Positions 49,878 through 61,328 of a stretch of DNA of 64,000 nt are shown piece after piece. This DNA is from Spiroplasma attinicola (lineage in GTDB: Bacteria > Bacillota_I > Bacilli_A > Mycoplasmatales > VBWQ01): positions 62,001 to 126,000 of the forward strand of contig NZ_JAKQXY010000002.1 of assembly GCF_023509825.1 (NCBI RefSeq), in the 5' to 3' direction. Numbering within the stretch: position 1 is the stretch's first letter; each line of letters starts with the position of its first letter. The translations under genes were made by a program, and so were the position numbers. The notes under the pieces are model-generated. The model was not told where the DNA came from and searched no databases. It saw nothing but the letters and a program-made list of their open reading frames with translations.

Positions 49878-50801
49878 TTAAGTAAAACGACCAGTAATAT
49901 AGTCTTCAGTTTGTTTTTGTTTTGGTCGTGAGAATAGTTTTTTTGTTTTATCAAACTCAATTAAATGTCCTTTTAAAAAGAAAGCAGTTTGATAAGAAAC
50001 TTTTGCTGCTTGTTGCATTGAGTGAGTAACAAGAATAATTGTATAATCTTTTCTTAATTGCATAATTAGTTCTTCAATTTTTGCTGAAGCAATTGGATCT
50101 AAAGCAGATGTTGGTTCATCCATTAATAAAACTTCTGGTTTTAAAGCTAGGGCACGAGCAATACATAATCGTTGTTGTTGGCCACCAGATAATGATAGTG
50201 CTGAATCAAATAAATGTGATTTAACTTCATCTCATAAGGCAGCTTGTTTTAGTGATTCTGTGACGATTTGATTTAAAATTTTTTTATTTTTAATTCCTTG
50301 ATTTCTTGGTCCATAAGCAATGTTATCAAAAATTGACATTGGAAATGGATTTGGTCTTTGAAAGACCATCCCGACTTTGGTTCTTAATGAAATAACATTT
50401 TTTTTATTTTCATAAATATCTCAATCATTAAATCAGATTTTACCTTTAACTTTGCTACCTTCAGTTAAATCATTCATACGATTTAATGTTCTTAATAATG
50501 TTGATTTACCACAACCACTAGGTCCAATTAAAGCAGTAACTTTATTACGTTCAAAAGCAATGTTAATATTAAATAAAGCTTGTTTCTTGCCATAATTATA
50601 ATAAAAGTTTAAATTTTCAACTCGAAATACTTTGTTATTTATTGCGCTATTTTCATCATTTTTTTTGTTATTTTTGCTTTTTATACTTTGTTCTTGAAGT
50701 TCTTTTTCACTTGCTTTTGGTTTTCTTTCTTTATTTTTTTCTTGAGTTGATTTTGTTTTCTTTCATTTATCTTTGATTTGAGTAATTCAATTGTTATTCA
50801 T
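49878..50801 (-). CDS. pstB: phosphate ABC transporter ATPase PstB
   Basis: 307 residues. A basic, low-complexity N-terminal extension of about 55 residues ([18 protein letters not shown]) precedes the ATPase. Walker [21 protein letters not shown]-loop [12 protein letters not shown], signature [17 protein letters not shown], Walker [14 protein letters not shown], switch His THSMQQA. The [11 protein letters not shown] loop is PstB-specific. Overlaps the end of pstCA by 4 bases. Confidence 0.95.
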
Positions 50802-52774
50802 GGCTTTTTGTCTCCTCGTGCTTGTGTGTTAGCAGTGGTTTTTTTTGAAAAATGTTTTGATAAGAAGTTTAAAATATAAATTAATAATAATGTTGTGAAA
50901 GCTGTTTCATACATTAAGTTAACTTTATTAGGTAAAGGTGAATCTTTATTTAAGAAAATGATATGAGTTGTTAAGGTTTGACCAGAACTTAAAAATCCTT
51001 TGTTAGGAAATTGTAAGGTTGAACCTAGTGTTAAGTAAACTGGTGCTGATTCACCAATAATTCTTCCCATTGTTAAAATCATACTTGTAATAATTCCTGT
51101 TAAGGCATTAGGAAGGATTACTTTTATTATTGTACTAATTTTATTTGCTCCTAAAGCTAGTGATGCTTCACGAAATTCGCTTGGAACGGCCTTTAAAGCG
51201 TCTTCTACAGCTTTAATAATAACTGGCAGTACGACAATTGTTAAAGTTAGCCCTGCACTAATAATTGTAAAGCCAAATGCTAAAAAATCAATAAATAACA
51301 TTAAACCAAACATTCCGTAAATAATTGATGGTGTTGAAACTAAAGTATTCAAAAGAAAACGAATGAAGCCACCAATTTTTTTTGTTTTATTACTATTATA
51401 TTCTGTTAAATAAACGGCAATAATAATTCCAAGGGGCATTGAAATACTAATTGCTACAAAAACTAGTAAGAAAGTAGTTAATAATAAAGAAACATAGCCA
51501 CCTTGACCGGTTATTGGATCACTACTAATTGTAAAGAATTTTGTAATATGAAAGTTTCAAATGTTTTCACCTGGTCCTGGATGAAAGTTAAAAATTCCTT
51601 GTAAAATAACATCACCAATAATTCATAAAATTAAAGCTGTTGTAATAATTCATGAGATTGTCATAATAGTAGTTCTGAAAGAATCACTAACTTTATTAGA
51701 TTTTTGACGACTAATTATTTTATTAGTAATAGTATTTTTTAATTCAATTTCAGTTAAATTTCCAGTTTTTAATTTATCATGTTTATTTTTATAAATTTTT
51801 CTTAATTTATGCTCATGAGTTTTATAAATTACTAAAACAATTAGATTGATGATTGTTACGATAATAAATAAGAAAACACCAACTCCATATAATGCTGAAC
51901 TATGTAGTGGACTTGTTGTTTCATTAATTTCAATTCCAATGATTCCTGCTAAAGTTGTAATTGATGAAAAGAAGAATTCCAATGGTCCACTATTGAAAGA
52001 AATACCGGAAGTACTACCACCAGCAATCATAATTACTGCCATTGTCTCACCAATTACACGACCAAAACCAAAAACAACTGCGCCAAGAATTTTAGCTCCA
52101 GCAGTTTTTAAAACAATTTTAAAAGTTGTTTTACTCTGACTAATTCCTAAAGCTAATGAAGCATAACGATATGATTGTTCAACACCATTAATGGCATTGA
52201 CAGATAACGAAATAATTGTTGGCAAAGCCATTAAACCAAGAATAAAACTAGCAGTCATCATATTTTGTTTTGCTGGTGCTCCCATTTTAACAAAAATTGG
52301 ACCAATTACCATTAAACCAAAAGCACCAAAAACAACAGAAGGGATACCTGATAACAACTCGACTAAAGTTAAGCTAATTTTTTTAATTTTTTTTGGTAAA
52401 AATTCACAAATAAATAAAGAAGTAAAAATTCCTAAAGGAATTGCTAAAATCATTGAGAATAAACAAACTCAAAATGTCGCAGTAATAAAAGGTAAAATTC
52501 CAAATGAAGGATTATCATCAGTTGGCGATCATTTATTACCAATTAACATATTGATAAAACCAAATTTATGAAATGCTGAAATTGATTCAGCAATTACAAA
52601 AGCAATCAAAGCAGCAAAAAGTAGTAAAGTTAAAGTTAAAAAAAAGTAAACGATAATTTTAGCAATCAAATCATTACGATTTTTTATTTCATCGCTAATA
52701 AAACTATCCTGATTGTTATTTTTTGCAAAATTATCTTTTGATCAAAATTTTTTAGTTTGCTTTTTTTTGTCCAC
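50798..52774 (-). CDS. pstA: phosphate ABC transporter permease, PstC-PstA fusion
   Basis: 658 residues in one frame, GTG start after AGGGAG. The first half is PstC-like (GVFTSLFICEFLPKK, LSGIPSVVFGAFGLMV, ALGISQSKTTFKIVLKTAGA), the second PstA-like (GIIIAVYLTEYNSNK, TPSIIYGMFGLMLFIDF, SLALGANKISTIIKVILP). Each half has about six helices and its own EAA loop. The junction near residue 375-400 is a helix-rich linker. In Mycoplasma the same fusion is known as a single pst permease gene. Imports inorganic phosphate with PstS and PstB. Confidence 0.9.
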
Positions 52775-52792
52775 AATCGTTCTCCCTAATTT

Positions 52793-53707
52793 TTAATATA
52801 ATTTTGAATTATCTTTTAATCATTGTTGTAAATCTTGATTAGTTTCATCATCAAGGTCTGTTTTTGGTCCATATTTTTTAAAAATGTTAGTAACAGTTAC
52901 ATCATCACTAAAAAGTCAATTTAAAAGTTTAGTTATTTCTTCTTGATATTTATAAGTTTTATTAATTATGCCAATAAATGGTCGTCATAATTTATATGCA
53001 TTAAATTCAATATTTTGATAATTTGCTTCAATTTGTTCTCAAGTTCCTGCTGTAACATTAATATTTTTTGCTTGATTAAAATCAGCAAATGAAGTATAAC
53101 CAATGCTACCAGATTCAAGATTTAGCATTGCGCCACTAGAATCAACGACATTAGCTTTATAAGAGTCTCCATGACCAAAAACTTTCTCATCAAAAACAGT
53201 TCTAGTTCCTGAACCATTTGGTCTAGTAAATGGTTTAACTTTCATATTAAAATCAGGATTAATTTGAGTAGGAAATACATCTCGTCACAAAGCATTATGT
53301 GAATATAATTGTTTAACTTTGTTTGCATCAAAATCTAATAGTGTGTTAGAATTAGAAAAAGCTTTACTTGGAAGATTATAAACAATAATTAGACCATCAC
53401 GCATAATTTGGAAATTAATTAAATTTGGTGTTGCTATTTTATCAACTTGGTATGATTCTGATAAAAAACCAATACCAAAAGTATTTTTTTCAACTCTTGG
53501 TGGCGCGCCAGCAGATGCTGAACTAACATAATTAAAGTCACCTTTTTTATGATTATCAGGATATTTATTAAGTAATTCTTCCATTAAGGGAGATACTGAA
53601 CTAGAACCACCTAATAAGAAATAAGGAACACGATTAATTAAAGAAACAATAAAAATTGCTAATAAAGTTAGTAGCCATAAAGATATTCATATGCGTTTTG
53701 ATTTCAT
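52793..53707 (-). CDS. pstS: phosphate-binding protein PstS
   Basis: 304 residues. N-terminal membrane anchor IWISLWLLTLLAIFIVSLI without a lipobox Cys, so attached by the helix. Phosphate-binding signatures GGSSSVSPLMEELLN near residue 33, then RPNGSGTRTVFDEKV and DSSGAMLN...GSIGYTSFADF. First gene of the Pst operon. An AT-rich region with no ORF precedes its start. Confidence 0.9.
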
Positions 53708-53783
53708 TATTGGCATCACCTGAATAAATCTTTAACCATTTTTATTATTTCTTGATACTTACATCGTAATTATAACAATTAAT

Positions 53784-53828
53784 TTAAAAAATTAAGTAAA
53801 AAATTATTTTTAAGAATAATTAATTTTT
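53784..53828. repeat. AT-rich near-repeat, left copy
   Basis: TTAAAAAATTAAGTAAAA begins both this stretch and one at 54949; they share most of about 37 bases. Here it has lost perfect dyad symmetry. Confidence 0.5.
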
Positions 53829-53842
53829 TATATAAAAATAAT

Positions 53843-54274
53843 ATGTCTAACGATATTAAAAATGATAAAATTAACAAAAGTTTAGGTAAAGTATTAGAAT
53901 CTAAAGGAGGGTTAATGTTTTTTCTACAGTATATTTTACCAAATTTAATTTCAATATTTTCACTTGTCTTTTCTGCATGTTTAGGATGTTTAACATATAA
54001 ACTTAATAAAACTACAAAATTAAATGATACTAAATTAAACCAACAAAAATTAGATTTTGAAAAGCTTAGAGAAGAAAATGATGTTATAAGAAATCAAATA
54101 ATTTTAACAGCACTTGAGCATGCTTATGAAAAAGTTAATAAAATTGATTTACAACAACTTAAAAAAACAGAAATAAAGTTAGATAATATTCTTAATATCA
54201 ACAATAAAAAAATGCAAGAAAAAGATTCATGATTTGAATTAAAAACTTTTCTTAAAAAAGAAAACAAAAAGTAA
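53843..54274 (+). CDS. membrane-anchored coiled-coil protein, orphan module gene 1
   Basis: 143 residues. A polar N-terminus, a hydrophobic helix at about 28-52 (LQYILPNLISIFSLVFSACL), then a soluble helical tail (KLDFEKLREENDVIRNQIIL). I do not recognise it. It lies between pstS and a second orphan gene and between two AT-rich near-repeats. Ribosome site weak. One or both could be a laterally acquired two-gene system. Confidence 0.6.
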
Positions 54275-54301
54275 AACACATTGATATTATAAGGAGGAAT
54301 A

Positions 54302-54919
54302 ATGAATTCTAATTTAATTGAAATTAAAAAGGAAATTTGAAATAAATTTTTAATTTTACAACAAGAAATATTTTTAGTTTCTTATAAAGAGTTTCTAGAT
54401 GTTTTTGTTGAAAAGTTAGATCATACTTATAATGAAATTACTTCAATATTATTTTTGAAATGTTATATAGAAAATTTTGATTCAATTTTAAATAATGTGA
54501 ATAAAACTCAAACAGAAATTATTCAAGATATTGAAGATAATAAGCAAATTATTATTAATTCAAAAAATAATATTGAAATATTAAATTTGTCTAAGAATTT
54601 TGTAAAAAATATAAAAAAATTAAATATTAGTTTTCAAAGATTGATTTTGACAGCTTTTTTTATTATATCGTTTTCTTTTATTAAAGATGTTGCTGAACAA
54701 GAAAAATTAATGAACGAGTTTACAAGTAAAGAATTAAATTCAGTTTTAAATGAAAAAAAATCTAAAAAACAATTATATAATTTTTTAGAAAAAGCATGAA
54801 AAGAAAATATTAATAAAATTTATGATGAAATTGTTGAATTCGAAAATGAAAAAACTAGAAGTGAACTTGAAAAAACTATTTTTATTTCATTTAATTTTTT
54901 TAATAATGGATTCAAATAA
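54302..54919 (+). CDS. helical protein, orphan module gene 2
   Basis: 205 residues, almost entirely alpha-helical with a hydrophobic stretch at about 113-128 (LILTAFFIISFSF). Starts MNSNLIEIKKEIWNKFLIL after AGGAGG, 27 bases downstream of gene 1. No known family. A hairpin terminator follows. The two genes are likely co-transcribed and may act together at the membrane; function unknown. Confidence 0.6.
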
Positions 54920-54946
54920 AACATATTTATTATCTTTTTTAATATG

Positions 54947-54995
54947 AATTAAAAAATTAAGTAAAAGTTATTTTAAAATAATTTTTACTTAATTT
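54947..54995 (+). terminator. terminator, right near-repeat of the orphan module
   Basis: AAATTAAGTAAAA-G-TTATTTTAAAATAA-T-TTTTACTTAATTT long perfect-armed hairpin; its 5' arm is the repeat found at 53784. Confidence 0.6.
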
Positions 54996-55160
54996 AATTT
55001 TCTAATGATTTAATATTTGTTTTAACAATTTCACATCAATGATTAAATTTGTTTTTTGTATTTTATCGATATCATTTAATAATCATTTTTCAATCGTAAC
55101 TAAAAATGATAAATTATTATGGTATACTAAATAAAAAAATTATTAGATAGGGTTGCTAAT

Positions 55161-56219
55161 TTGTTTGTGAATAATATGAATCATTTAATTTCTAATTTTT
55201 CTGATGATAATCAAATAAACCATGATGAAAAAGTTAAAAATTCAAAATTAAGTTTTTTTAAAACAAAAGAACTAAGTTCTGAGCATGATTTTCCATTTAA
55301 TTTTAAAAATCCTAATTGATTTGTTACAGTAATTTATCTTGTATCTTTTATTTTAGTGCCAATTATTTATAGTCTTATTAAGACTTATGGTTATCATATT
55401 AGTAGTAGTGATAGTGCTTCTAAGTCTTGATCAGTTTTAGATTTAGTTTTAACAATTTTAGTGCCAATTATTGGTATGATAATTGCTTTTATTATTGATT
55501 GAAAGGCAATGGCAAAGCGAGGTGCTTGAGCAGCTTATACTCATTTTATTTTTGGTTTTATTAGTAGTTTAATTGTAATTCTTTTTCTTGTTCAAACGAA
55601 AGCAATTGATCAAGAAAAGAATGAATCATTATTTTTAGCAGTTTCATTTATTATTCAAGTAGTAATTCAATTTATTGGTTCTTTAATTGTAGTTTTTACT
55701 AATAAAGGATTACGAAAGCAAATTGTTGCAACATTTAAAGAAGCTAAAGTTAGTTTATTATTATGAGTTATTACTTTTCTTGTAATAATTACAGTTTTAA
55801 ATTTAATTTTTAATACAATTTCTAACGCTGTTAATCAAACTAATTTTTTTGCTAATAATAATGGTGCTAGTGATAATCAAGACCAATTAGAACGAATGGC
55901 AACAACACCATTAGGAATTTTTGCTTTAGTTTTAGGATCAATCTTTTTAGCCCCAATTAATGAAGAAATTTCTTATCGTTATGGAACTTTTAGTATTGTT
56001 CGTAATAAATGAATTGCTTATATTGCTTCTTTAGTTTACTTTCCAGCAATGCATATTTTAGATAGTGGTGATTGAAATAATATTTTTGGTTACTTAGGAA
56101 TGTCAATTGCCACACCGTTATTATTTATTATTGCTCGTGGTAATACTACTTATACAATTGCTTTGCATATGTTAGTTAATACGATTGCAACAGTTTCTTT
56201 ATTTATTAGTTTAAGTTAA
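55161..56219 (+). CDS. CPBP-family intramembrane metalloprotease
   Basis: 352 residues if started at TTG 55161 (ribosome site AGGG 9 bases upstream); GTG 55167 and ATG 55176 are alternatives in frame. About eight helices. CPBP (Abi/CAAX) motifs: APINEEISYRYGTFS with EExxxR near residue 265, FPAMHIL with the conserved His, and HMLVNTIATVS (HxxxN). Unknown substrate; family members process membrane proteins or CAAX-like peptides. Coupled to rluC by TAATG. Confidence 0.85.
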
Positions 56220-57157
56220 TGATGATTAAATTAGTTGTTAATAAAAATGATAGTAACCAAACCTTAATTAATTTTCTAAAAAAAACTTTTAAAGATGCGC
56301 CATTATCACAAATTTATCATTTGTTTTATAAGAAAAAAATTAAAGTCAATTCCAAAAGAGTGACTAATTTTAAATACTTAGTTCAAGAAAATGATGTAAT
56401 TTATCTTTATGACAATAAATTAGTTATTAAAAATAAGTCTGAAGTTATTAATCCAAATTTAGCACCAGAAATTATTTATCAAGATCAAAACATTGTTGTT
56501 GTGATTAAAGATCATGGTATTACAATTCATAGTCCAAGGAATCAGTCATTAGATAATATCGTTCGTTATTATTTAGCACAAAAAGAACCAGAACTTTTTA
56601 ACAGTCAAACTTTTACCATTAGTCATTTGTATCGTTTAGATAAATTAACTAAAGGTTTGGTTGTTTATCCAAAAACTAAACTTGCTCAACAAAATTTAAT
56701 TCAAGCACAACTTAATAATAATATTACAAAAAAGTATTTAGCTGTTTGTCAGGGTAATTTAAAAGCAGCATTAAATCTTAATGGTTTTATTTATCATGAT
56801 GAAAAACAAGAGAAAATGATTTTTACTAAAGATAAAATTACGGGTGCTAAAAGTTGCCAAACTATGATTAAACCATTAAAAATGATAAATGATTTTACTT
56901 TAGTTGAATGTCAATTAATAACAGGAAGAAAACATCAAATTCGTGCTTCATTGGCTTATTTAAAATTACCAATTGTTGGTGATCAAAAGTATGGTTCAAT
57001 TATTATAATGTCAAAACAAATTATGTTATTTGCTTATTATTTAAGTTTTCAAAATTTAGTAGCGCCTTTAGAGTACTTAAACAAAAAAATTATTGTTTTA
57101 CCTAATTTACAATCACAATTAGAACAAATGATGGTAACAAAATTTAACATAAAGTAA
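56219..57157 (+). CDS. rluC: ribosomal large subunit pseudouridine synthase, RluC type
   Basis: 312 residues. An S4-like N-terminus (SQIYHLFYKKKIKVNSKR) followed by the catalytic domain: SHLYRLDKLTKGLVVYPK carries the catalytic Asp in an RLDK motif, and ITGRKHQIRASLAYLK the C-terminal motif. Modifies 23S rRNA; substrate positions cannot be read. Second RluC/D paralogue in the window. Terminator downstream. Confidence 0.9.
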   Translation: MMIKLVVNKNDSNQTLINFLKKTFKDAPLSQIYHLFYKKKIKVNSKRVTNFKYLVQENDVIYLYDNKLVIKNKSEVINPNLAPEIIYQDQNIVVVIKDHGITIHSPRNQSLDNIVRYYLAQKEPELFNSQTFTISHLYRLDKLTKGLVVYPKTKLAQQNLIQAQLNNNITKKYLAVCQGNLKAALNLNGFIYHDEKQEKMIFTKDKITGAKSCQTMIKPLKMINDFTLVECQLITGRKHQIRASLAYLKLPIVGDQKYGSIIIMSKQIMLFAYYLSFQNLVAPLEYLNKKIIVLPNLQSQLEQMMVTKFNIK

Positions 57158-57184
57158 TGATTTAATTATCATTATTTTTTTATA
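57155..57184 (+). terminator. rluC terminator
   Basis: GTAATGAT-TTAATT-ATCATTAT then TTTTTT. Confidence 0.6.
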
Positions 57185-57272
57185 TTTAAATTACCATTGA
57201 TGGTTGATTGTTTTTTATTAAAAATAGATATAAATTAAAAAATAAAGAAAATAACATTTAGGAGGATAATTT

Positions 57273-58535
57273 ATGAAACAACTTTTAACTCTATTAGCAG
57301 CGGCAACAGTTGGGACAACAATTTCACCATTAAGTTTAAATGCTGCATTATTTAATAACATAACAGCTAGTCCAACTCCAAAGTTTACGACATTAACTAG
57401 TAAAGGAGTTGCTTGACAATCTATTGCTGTATCAGATACAGCAGGAATTATTTATCAGACTAGTACCAAAGCTTATTTTTTTGATAGTACTAAGGTCAAT
57501 ACTTCGTCAAAAGGACTTATTGATTTAAATAAAAAAGGTAGATTTCTTCGTTTGTCAGATACATTAGTAATTTTTATTGATTCAAAAACAACATATTTAT
57601 TTGATATTACTAAGATTAATACTTCGTCAAAAGGATTTACTAACTTGAATCATAAAACTATTTATTTTTATCGGATGTCAGATACATCTGGAATGTTTAA
57701 AGCTGAAAATGGATATGCTTGCTTTTTTGATTTGACAACAATGAAGATTACTGAATTAAATCTTATTTTTAATGAATTTCGTTCAATGTCAGAAACATCT
57801 GGCATCTTTGATACAAATAATGACGAAACTTATTTTTTTGATAGTACAAAAATAAATCAGTCAAATAAGGGGTTAACTAAGATTGAAGCAGATTTTCGTA
57901 GATATCTTTGTTTGTCAGATACATTAGCAGTTTTTTGAAATTCAGTTTGTGAAGCTGTTTTATTTGATAGTACTAAAGTAAATGATTCATCACAAGGATT
58001 AACTAATTTAAGTCAAAAAATATATCAGTTTTATCGTTTGTCAGATACGACAGCAATTATGAGTGACTTAATGACTGATGAAATGCTTTATTTTGATGTT
58101 ACTAAGATTAATGATTCGTCGCATGGTTTTACAAAATTAAGTAAAAAATTATTTAGCTTTGATCGCTTAAGTGAAACTACTGGAATATTTGTCGAACAGG
58201 CAAAAACTTATAAGAGTAAAGATCCTATTACTTGATTTTTTGATGTTACTAAGATTAATGATTTATCAAATGCTTTTACTTTGATAAAAAATGACAGTAT
58301 GATTGGTTTTTCTCGAATTTCAGATACGACAGCATTTATTAGTACTGCTCGTGATGATAATAAGATTGGTGTTTATTCTTGACTTTTTGATGCTACTAAG
58401 ATTAATGATTCGTCGCCTGGTCTTACTTCTGTAAATCCGATGAGAGGTTTTTCACCTTTAACAAATACAACTGGAATATTTAATAGTTCAACGAGTGCAA
58501 TTAAAGAATATAATTATTATTTTGAATACAAATAA
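57273..58535 (+). CDS. secreted repeat protein, beta-propeller-like
   Basis: 420 residues with signal peptide QLLTLLAAATVGTTISPLSL. The mature protein is about eight repeats of 38-48 residues plus a partial ninth, each of the form R-LSDTxxIF...YFFD-TKIN-SSKG-T-L. Regular strand-forming repeats of this size suggest a beta-propeller or similar closed fold. GGAGG ribosome site. Monocistronic with terminator. Likely a host-facing binding protein; I know no characterised homologue. Confidence 0.75.
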
Positions 58536-58579
58536 TTATTTAAAAGTTCTGCTTTTAAGAACTAAAAATTATCATTATT

Positions 58580-58618
58580 AGAGAACGGTATCTGAAAAAT
58601 TCAGATACCGTTGTTTTA
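58580..58618 (+). terminator. terminator of repeat-protein gene
   Basis: AACGGTATCTGAA-AAA-TTCAGATACCGTT then GTTTTA. Confidence 0.85.
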
Positions 58619-58700
58619 TTAATTGAACAATATGGATTACAAGCAAAAATTAACTAAAAAAGTGATAAAATAAATATATTAATAATTTTTAGGAGTAAAA

Positions 58701-60578
58701 ATGTCAACAAGAAGAGCAGTTTTTAATACACTGATAGGAGTAATAATGACAGTTATTATTTCTTTGTTTCAGTTTACTTTTCTTTTTGTTATTAATCGTC
58801 AATATCAAGGTGAATTTGTTGGTTTGATTCGAGTAATTGTTTCGTTTCTTGCTTACTTGTCGTTAACTGAAGGTGGACTTGGATTAATTACAATGTTTTC
58901 TTTATATCGTCCGTTACAAAATGGTGATTATGAAACTGTTAATGATATTGTTAATACGACTAAGAAAAAATATCAACGAATGGGTAAAATTTATTTGACA
59001 ATTGTCATTGCGATTGCAGCGATTGTTGCAGTTTTAAGATATTTTGTTCCTGGTGTTTTTATTGGTTTTAATATTAATATTTCTTTTTGAGAATTAGCAG
59101 TTGTTATTCTTTGTTTATCTTCAAAAGAATTAATCTTTTTTTATTTTTCTGGGGCTTATCAAAACTTAATTCAATCAGATCAAAAGGGCTATTTAAATCG
59201 TTTAGTTTTTGTTTTTAGCGAAATTATTATGTATATTTTGCTAATTGCTTTATTTTTAGTACCAAATATGCCTTTTTTTGTGCCTTTTTTTGCTTATCTT
59301 GTTTCTGGTATTATTAAAACGATTGTTACTTATATTATTATTAAAATTGAATATCCCTGGTTGCAAGATAAAAAATGAATTAAACAAAAACGTTTATTGC
59401 GACAATCATGATGAGTTGGTTTAAGTCGTTTGCCAGAAGTATTAATTTCTAATATTGATATTATTTTAATTACTATCTTTTTAAGTTTATCATTTACAAC
59501 AATTTATGCTTATTACTTAATTATTGCGACAACAATTAGAAACATTGCTTTAATTTTGATTAGTTCTTTTCGTGAAGCTTTTGGTTATTGGATTGCTAAG
59601 AGTGGTCGGATTAAATGAGCAACTTATACTAAATTTGAAATGTATAGTTATATGGTAGCAGCTTTTGCTTTTATCTTACAATTTGTTATTGCTCAGTATA
59701 TCATTGCTTCAATTTATGGTAATCAATATAATAATAGTAATATTACCGATCCATATAGTAGGGATATCTTTTTTAATTTCTTTTTAGCTAGTCCAACTTT
59801 TGTTTTATTTTTATCTTTAAAAAATGCTTTAGAAGTGGCAACTGAACCTGGTAGGGTGATTGTTAATGCTACTGTTAAACATAAAGAAACAATTTGAAGT
59901 TCATATATTCAAGCAGCAATTGTTTTAGTTTTATCAATTACTTTAGGTTGAACTTTATCTTTTTATGGTTATAAGGATTGAGCATTATATATGATTTTAT
60001 TTTCTCTAGCAATTGGTTGAGTTTATCGTTTGATTGTCATTTGAGTTTATATTTGAAAAAATTTAACTTATAATAGCGATTTAAGATATATTGTTCAAAA
60101 TATTTTAATTTTAATTTTACCAATTCTAGCAACAATTTTATTTGGTTATTTATACTTATTTCCAACCTTTTTACCAGTTAATGCGATTAATAATGCTAAG
60201 TTAACTTTAACAATTATTGGTTATGGAATCTTAGGAAGTATTGGATTGGTTGTTATTTTAGCAATGATTATTAACTTTAAACAGTTTTGAACAATCTTTA
60301 ACGTTAAGAGTTTCTTTAAGAACTTCTTTAGCAAGAAGAAGACACAAAAATTTGATCATTATGATCAACAACTAGAAGAATTATTTGCTAGTCAAAAGAC
60401 GAATAAACTTAATAACTTGACACAAACCTTTGATTTAACATCTACTTATCAAATTCATTATAATAATATTAATGAGTTATTAGAGCAAGAATTACTCCAA
60501 AAAGAAAAGCTGTCAAAAAAAGATGACAAGAAAGAAACTGAAAAACCGAAAGTTGGTATTTATACAATTAAAGGTTAA
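58701..60578 (+). CDS. MOP-superfamily flippase-like membrane protein
   Basis: 625 residues, about 12-14 hydrophobic helices and a long soluble C-terminal tail (about 545-625, basic then acidic). The N-terminal RRAVFNTLIGVIMTVIISLF and GEFVGLIRVIVSFLAYLSLT resemble Wzx/MurJ-type polysaccharide or lipid-linked precursor flippases. In a wall-less organism a role in glycolipid or capsule export is more likely than peptidoglycan. All TGA codons read as Trp. Start follows TAGGAG. Confidence 0.75.
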
Positions 60579-60613
60579 TCATAGGGGTATAAAGTTAAAG
60601 GGGGCAATTGCCA

Positions 60614-61303
60614 ATGGCATTATCAGAAACTTGATTGGTTGAAAATCTTGTTGATGAAAAATATTTAGAGCAATTAAAAAAAAGTTATCCTAATCATTCG
60701 TTAGATGAATTATTATTATTAAATGTTGATTTACGATTATTATATTTGAAACATATTTTTATGATTGAAAATTCACTGAAAAAAATTTTATTACGACAAT
60801 TATTCATTAGTGAAATTCAAAATCTTGATAATAGTCATTATTTAAATCAAGATCATTTAAAAAATTTACGAGCAGCAAGAAGAGTTATTCGTTCTGGATA
60901 TTATAAATATAGTCATAATGGTGTTTTAAAATCAAAAACAATTCGTTCGTTATTTGAAGTTATGTCTTTTGAATCAATTTTAAGTTTATTAGAAACTTTA
61001 AATAATGATAATATTAATAAAATTGCTGAATATTTTGGTATTAATGATTTTAATAAACAACGAGTTTTGATGGAGCAATTAAATTATATTAAAGATATTC
61101 GTAATTATTTATCTCATAACTTTAAAGTTTTAGGAGTTCATTTTAATTTGAAAGGTAATAATAATTATTATCAACAAGAATTAGCAGCAGATAACGATCA
61201 TCATTACTTACATTTATTAGTTGAACGTTTTTCTAGTAAGAGTCAAATTTTACCAAATTTTAATAATGAATATCAACAATTATTTCAAAAGTATAATATT
61301 TAA
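60614..61303 (+). CDS. Abi_2/HEPN-like protein
   Basis: 229 residues from ATG 60614 (GGGGG 8-10 bases upstream). Segment VDLRLLYLKHIFMIENSLKK followed by SLFEVMSFESILSLLETL, then the HEPN ribonuclease-type motif DIRNYLSHNFKVLG (R-N-x3-H) near residue 170, matches the Abi_2 (AbiD/AbiF) domain. Such proteins act in phage abortive infection by cleaving RNA; activity here is inferred. It sits between a flippase gene and ligA, a single-gene defence candidate. Confidence 0.75.
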
Positions 61304-61328
61304 TAATTAATAAATAATGGAGTAAAAG

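Noticed and set aside
51846-52571. Plus-strand reading frames opposite the pst permease
   Set aside because: Antisense shadows; the minus strand encodes conserved PstC motifs throughout.
50798-52774. Two separate pstA and pstC genes, or a frameshift between them
   Set aside because: The gap closes in one frame when TGA is Trp, and a PstC-PstA fusion is known in mollicutes.
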